Origin: Marinomonas sp. IMCC 4694
GTDB taxonomy: Bacteria; Pseudomonadota; Gammaproteobacteria; Pseudomonadales; Marinomonadaceae
NCBI RefSeq assembly: GCF_008122525.1
Contig: NZ_VSRV01000001.1
Location: forward strand, 248,001-312,000
DNA length: 64,000 nucleotides
Reading direction: 5' to 3'
Positions 61,855 through 64,000 of this stretch are shown one piece after another. How positions within the stretch are numbered: the stretch's first letter is position 1; each line of letters starts with the position of its first letter. The notes under the pieces are model-generated. The model was not told the DNA's origin, ran no database searches, and saw only the letters and a list, made by a program, of their open reading frames with translations. The position numbers and the translations under genes are program-made.

Positions 61855-62847
61855 GTGGCTTTAAAAAGCAAGAACACGAAAAGCAAACGCACGAAGAAGC
61901 TTGAACTCCATCCACGTAATCCGCATCGTGCGCGTTACGATTTTGCTTTATTAGCCGATTCTTGCCCTGAACTTAGCCGTTTTATTCTGTTGAACCAGTA
62001 CGGCAACGAATCTGTAGATTTCGCCAATCCTGAGGCGGTAAAAACCCTCAACCGCGCTTTGCTGAGCCATTTTTATGGCGTGGCATTTTGGGACATTCCT
62101 GCGGGGTATTTGTGCCCACCGATTCCAGGGCGTGCGGATTACATTCATTATTTAGCGGATTTGTTGGCGACCAGCAACCAGGGTGTTATTCCTCGCGGTA
62201 AGGGCGTTAAGGTGTTGGACGTGGGCGTTGGGGCCAATTGTGTGTATCCCATTATCGGACATCAAGAATATGGCTGGCAGTTTGTCGGTTCGGATGTCAA
62301 TACGGTGGCCGTGGCGACATGCGAGGCGATTGTGGCTTCAAACCCTTGTTTGAAAGGCGCCATCAGCGCACGCCTACAAGCGCAACCGGCTAGGCTATTT
62401 GACGGTATTTGGAAAGACAAAGACCGCTTTGATCTGACCTTGTGTAACCCTCCTTTTCACACTAGCGAGTCAGCGATGGTGGGTGAATCGCAACGCAAAT
62501 GGCGCGGCGTAAAAAGCCAATCTGTGGACGCCACGCCTCAGTCAAATCCTACCTTGAATTTTGGTGGTACAGCCGCTGAGTTATGGTGCGAGGGAGGAGA
62601 AGCGGGCTTCATTACGCGCATGATTAAAGAAAGTGTGCAATACGGTGAACGTTGTTTTTGGTTTACGTCTTTAGTGGCTCGACAGCATAATTTAGACGCC
62701 ATTTATCGCGTTTTAAAAGAGGTCGGCGCCGTTCAAGTAAAGACGATCAATATGGCACAAGGTCAGAAGATCAGCCGGTTTGTCGCATGGAGCTTTTTGG
62801 CGGATGATCAGGTGGATTATTGGAAAGATCATTATTGGCAAACTTAG
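61855..62847 (+). CDS. rlmF: 23S rRNA A1618 N6-methyltransferase RlmF
   Basis: 330 residues from GTG 61855. The N-terminus has the RlmF signature LHPRNPHRARYDFALL, the SAM motif is VLDVGVGANCVYPIIG, and the adenine-N6 catalytic motif is LCNPPFHTS. The later LNFGGTAAELWCEGGE is also typical. It methylates A1618 of 23S rRNA. The ribosome binding site is weak. It is downstream of the LysR remnant. Confidence 0.92.
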   Translation: MALKSKNTKSKRTKKLELHPRNPHRARYDFALLADSCPELSRFILLNQYGNESVDFANPEAVKTLNRALLSHFYGVAFWDIPAGYLCPPIPGRADYIHYLADLLATSNQGVIPRGKGVKVLDVGVGANCVYPIIGHQEYGWQFVGSDVNTVAVATCEAIVASNPCLKGAISARLQAQPARLFDGIWKDKDRFDLTLCNPPFHTSESAMVGESQRKWRGVKSQSVDATPQSNPTLNFGGTAAELWCEGGEAGFITRMIKESVQYGERCFWFTSLVARQHNLDAIYRVLKEVGAVQVKTINMAQGQKISRFVAWSFLADDQVDYWKDHYWQT

Positions 62848-62970
62848 CCGATGTCACTAAAGCGTGTCAAAGTGTTAAGCCCTATTCTTTAATGGGCTTT
62901 GAGCTGTTAGCTTAGGGTCAGTGATGCCGAGCCAGTGATAGAATATGATGTGTATTTAAGAGGTTTTAGC

Positions 62971-64000
62971 GTGTTAAAAAGTTTTCAAGCACGGTTGATC
63001 ATGTTTATTTTAGTGTTGCTTGCACTGGCGCAATTGGGCACCGCCCTGGCGGTTTTGTCGTCTTTGAAAGAAGGCAACTATAAACAAGGTGTGCAGTCCA
63101 TCGACGTATCTCGAAACGTATTCGACTTATTTTTGGCCAGCCGAGCCGAGCAGTTAACGAAAGGTGTTGAAATACTCACCTCTGATTTTGGCTTCAAGCA
63201 AGCCGTGGCAACCCGAGAAACGGGCACCATCCAATCGGTACTTGAAAATCATGGCGCTCGTATCAATGCCGATGTGTCCATTCTCGTATCACCCAGTGGT
63301 GAGCTGATCAGCGCGACTCAAAACATAGACTTGAACAATACCATTGGCGACCTTGTTGTCGCAGCGCGTCGTTCTGGTGGGTCGTCTATTAGCACCATGA
63401 TCGCGCTGAATAATTTGGCGTATCAGCTCGTTTTGGTTCCTATTCGAGCGCCTAATATCATTGCTTGGGTGGGCATGGCTTTTTTGTTAGATCGAGCGTT
63501 GGCGGAGCAAATCAAAGACGTTACCGGGTTGGATATCAGCTTTGTGTTTGAGAAAGACAATCAATTGTTTAGCGGCGGGTCTACTTTACCACAAGACGAA
63601 AAAGCAACGCTGCTTAAAAGTATCGATAATATTCAACGTATTCTTGTTGAGCCGGCTTTTTCGAACGATGAAAAGTACCTCACGCTTGGCATGGATCTGG
63701 GGATTCCCAATCAATGGGGCATGATTCACTTATCGTATGGTCCTTGGTTGCAAAGCTACAATGATACGCGCAAACAGCTGGTGTTGATCTTTACCGGTGC
63801 CTTAGTATTGGCGTTGCTTTTAGGAGTGGGATTGGCGCGTAATATGACGCGCCCCATTAGCCGTTTAGTAGAATACGCGACTCAAATCGGTCGAGGTGAG
63901 GCTAAAGATAAGGTAACGGCCCCTGAGATAGAAGGGGAGTTTGGTGTGTTATCTCACACTATGAAAACCATGCAAAACGCCATCATCAATAGGGAAAAAG
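62971..64000 (+). CDS. Membrane sensor with Cache-like and HAMP domains (partial)
   Basis: The frame opens at GTG 62971 (GAGG upstream) and runs off the window after about 343 codons. An N-terminal helix (MFILVLLALAQLGTALAVL) is followed by a periplasmic Cache-like sensing region of about 230 residues. A second helix (LIFTGALVLALLLGVGLA) leads into a HAMP domain (RNMTRPISRLVEYATQIGRG). The missing C-terminus is probably GGDEF/EAL or methyl-accepting. The periplasmic region (SRAEQLTKGVEILTSDFGFK) is typical of such diguanylate cyclase/phosphodiesterase sensors. Confidence 0.75.
   Translation, partial: MLKSFQARLIMFILVLLALAQLGTALAVLSSLKEGNYKQGVQSIDVSRNVFDLFLASRAEQLTKGVEILTSDFGFKQAVATRETGTIQSVLENHGARINADVSILVSPSGELISATQNIDLNNTIGDLVVAARRSGGSSISTMIALNNLAYQLVLVPIRAPNIIAWVGMAFLLDRALAEQIKDVTGLDISFVFEKDNQLFSGGSTLPQDEKATLLKSIDNIQRILVEPAFSNDEKYLTLGMDLGIPNQWGMIHLSYGPWLQSYNDTRKQLVLIFTGALVLALLLGVGLARNMTRPISRLVEYATQIGRGEAKDKVTAPEIEGEFGVLSHTMKTMQNAIINREK

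Noticed and set aside
1..64000. tRNA, rRNA or replication-origin sequences
   Set aside because: I looked for conserved tRNA T-arm patterns, rRNA segments and DnaA-box clusters and found nothing convincing.

Overview
The window looks like a chromosomal segment of a marine gammaproteobacterium. My best guess is the order Oceanospirillales, close to Marinomonas. This rests on remembered gene content (glpSTPQUV transporter, iol/moc cluster, ECF11-ChrR lipid operon, RlmF, MltA) and not on a database comparison. No rRNA, tRNA or CRISPR array was seen.

Layout. 1-3109 is a nest of insertion sequences: two partial IS66-family elements in opposite orientation, the right-hand one inserted into an ISAs1-family transposase. 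3235-11859 holds a small gene and a glycerol-type ABC transporter operon (glpSTPQUV, minus strand) facing a divergent AcoR-like sigma-54 activator; a sigma-54-like promoter lies between them. 11918-22399 is mostly housekeeping and efflux: a lipoprotein, an M42-type peptidase, an SDR, Bcr/CflA and MATE efflux pumps, a Fur-boxed exbB-exbD-exbD-tonB operon, mltA, a J-domain protein and a YugP-type zinc peptidase. 22499-25659 is betBA, choline to glycine betaine. 25919-28407 has a CBM48-only protein, a 45-residue His-rich membrane peptide and a two-domain acyltransferase resembling ornithine-lipid synthase OlsF.

28610-50503 is a large cyclitol locus. It has iolA, iolE, iolD, an iolC-aldolase fusion, iolG, iolH-like and other TIM-barrel genes, a MocDEF-like oxygenase module (diiron desaturase-like MocD, Rieske ferredoxin MocE, ferredoxin reductase MocF) with an AraC regulator, a MocB-like binding-protein ABC transporter, a LacI regulator and an RpiR-type IolR. 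A shared palindrome, T(A/G)GAA-N6-TTC(C/T)A, lies before iolC, in the transporter/TIM-barrel divergent region and before iolR. The module suggests oxidative O-demethylation of a methylated cyclitol (pinitol- or rhizopine-like) feeding into the inositol pathway. Two lesions hit it: a 19-bp tandem duplication frameshifts iolD, and an intact IS3-family element splits the transporter ATPase gene. No iolB is present in the window.

50588-58994 holds an ECF11 sigma factor with its ChrR-type anti-sigma factor, divergent from a lipid-modification operon (NTF2-like, SDR, FAD oxidase, DUF1365, CFA-synthase-like methyltransferase, DUF2878, periplasmic protein, DUF3833 lipoprotein). Matching TGATC(C/T)-N16-CGTAT promoters drive both arms. 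This resembles the singlet-oxygen/furan-fatty-acid regulon of Rhodobacter. 59182-64000 holds a CSS-EAL c-di-GMP phosphodiesterase, a DUF6164 protein, a deletion scar joining remnants of a transporter and its LysR regulator, rlmF, and the start of a membrane sensor that runs off the window.
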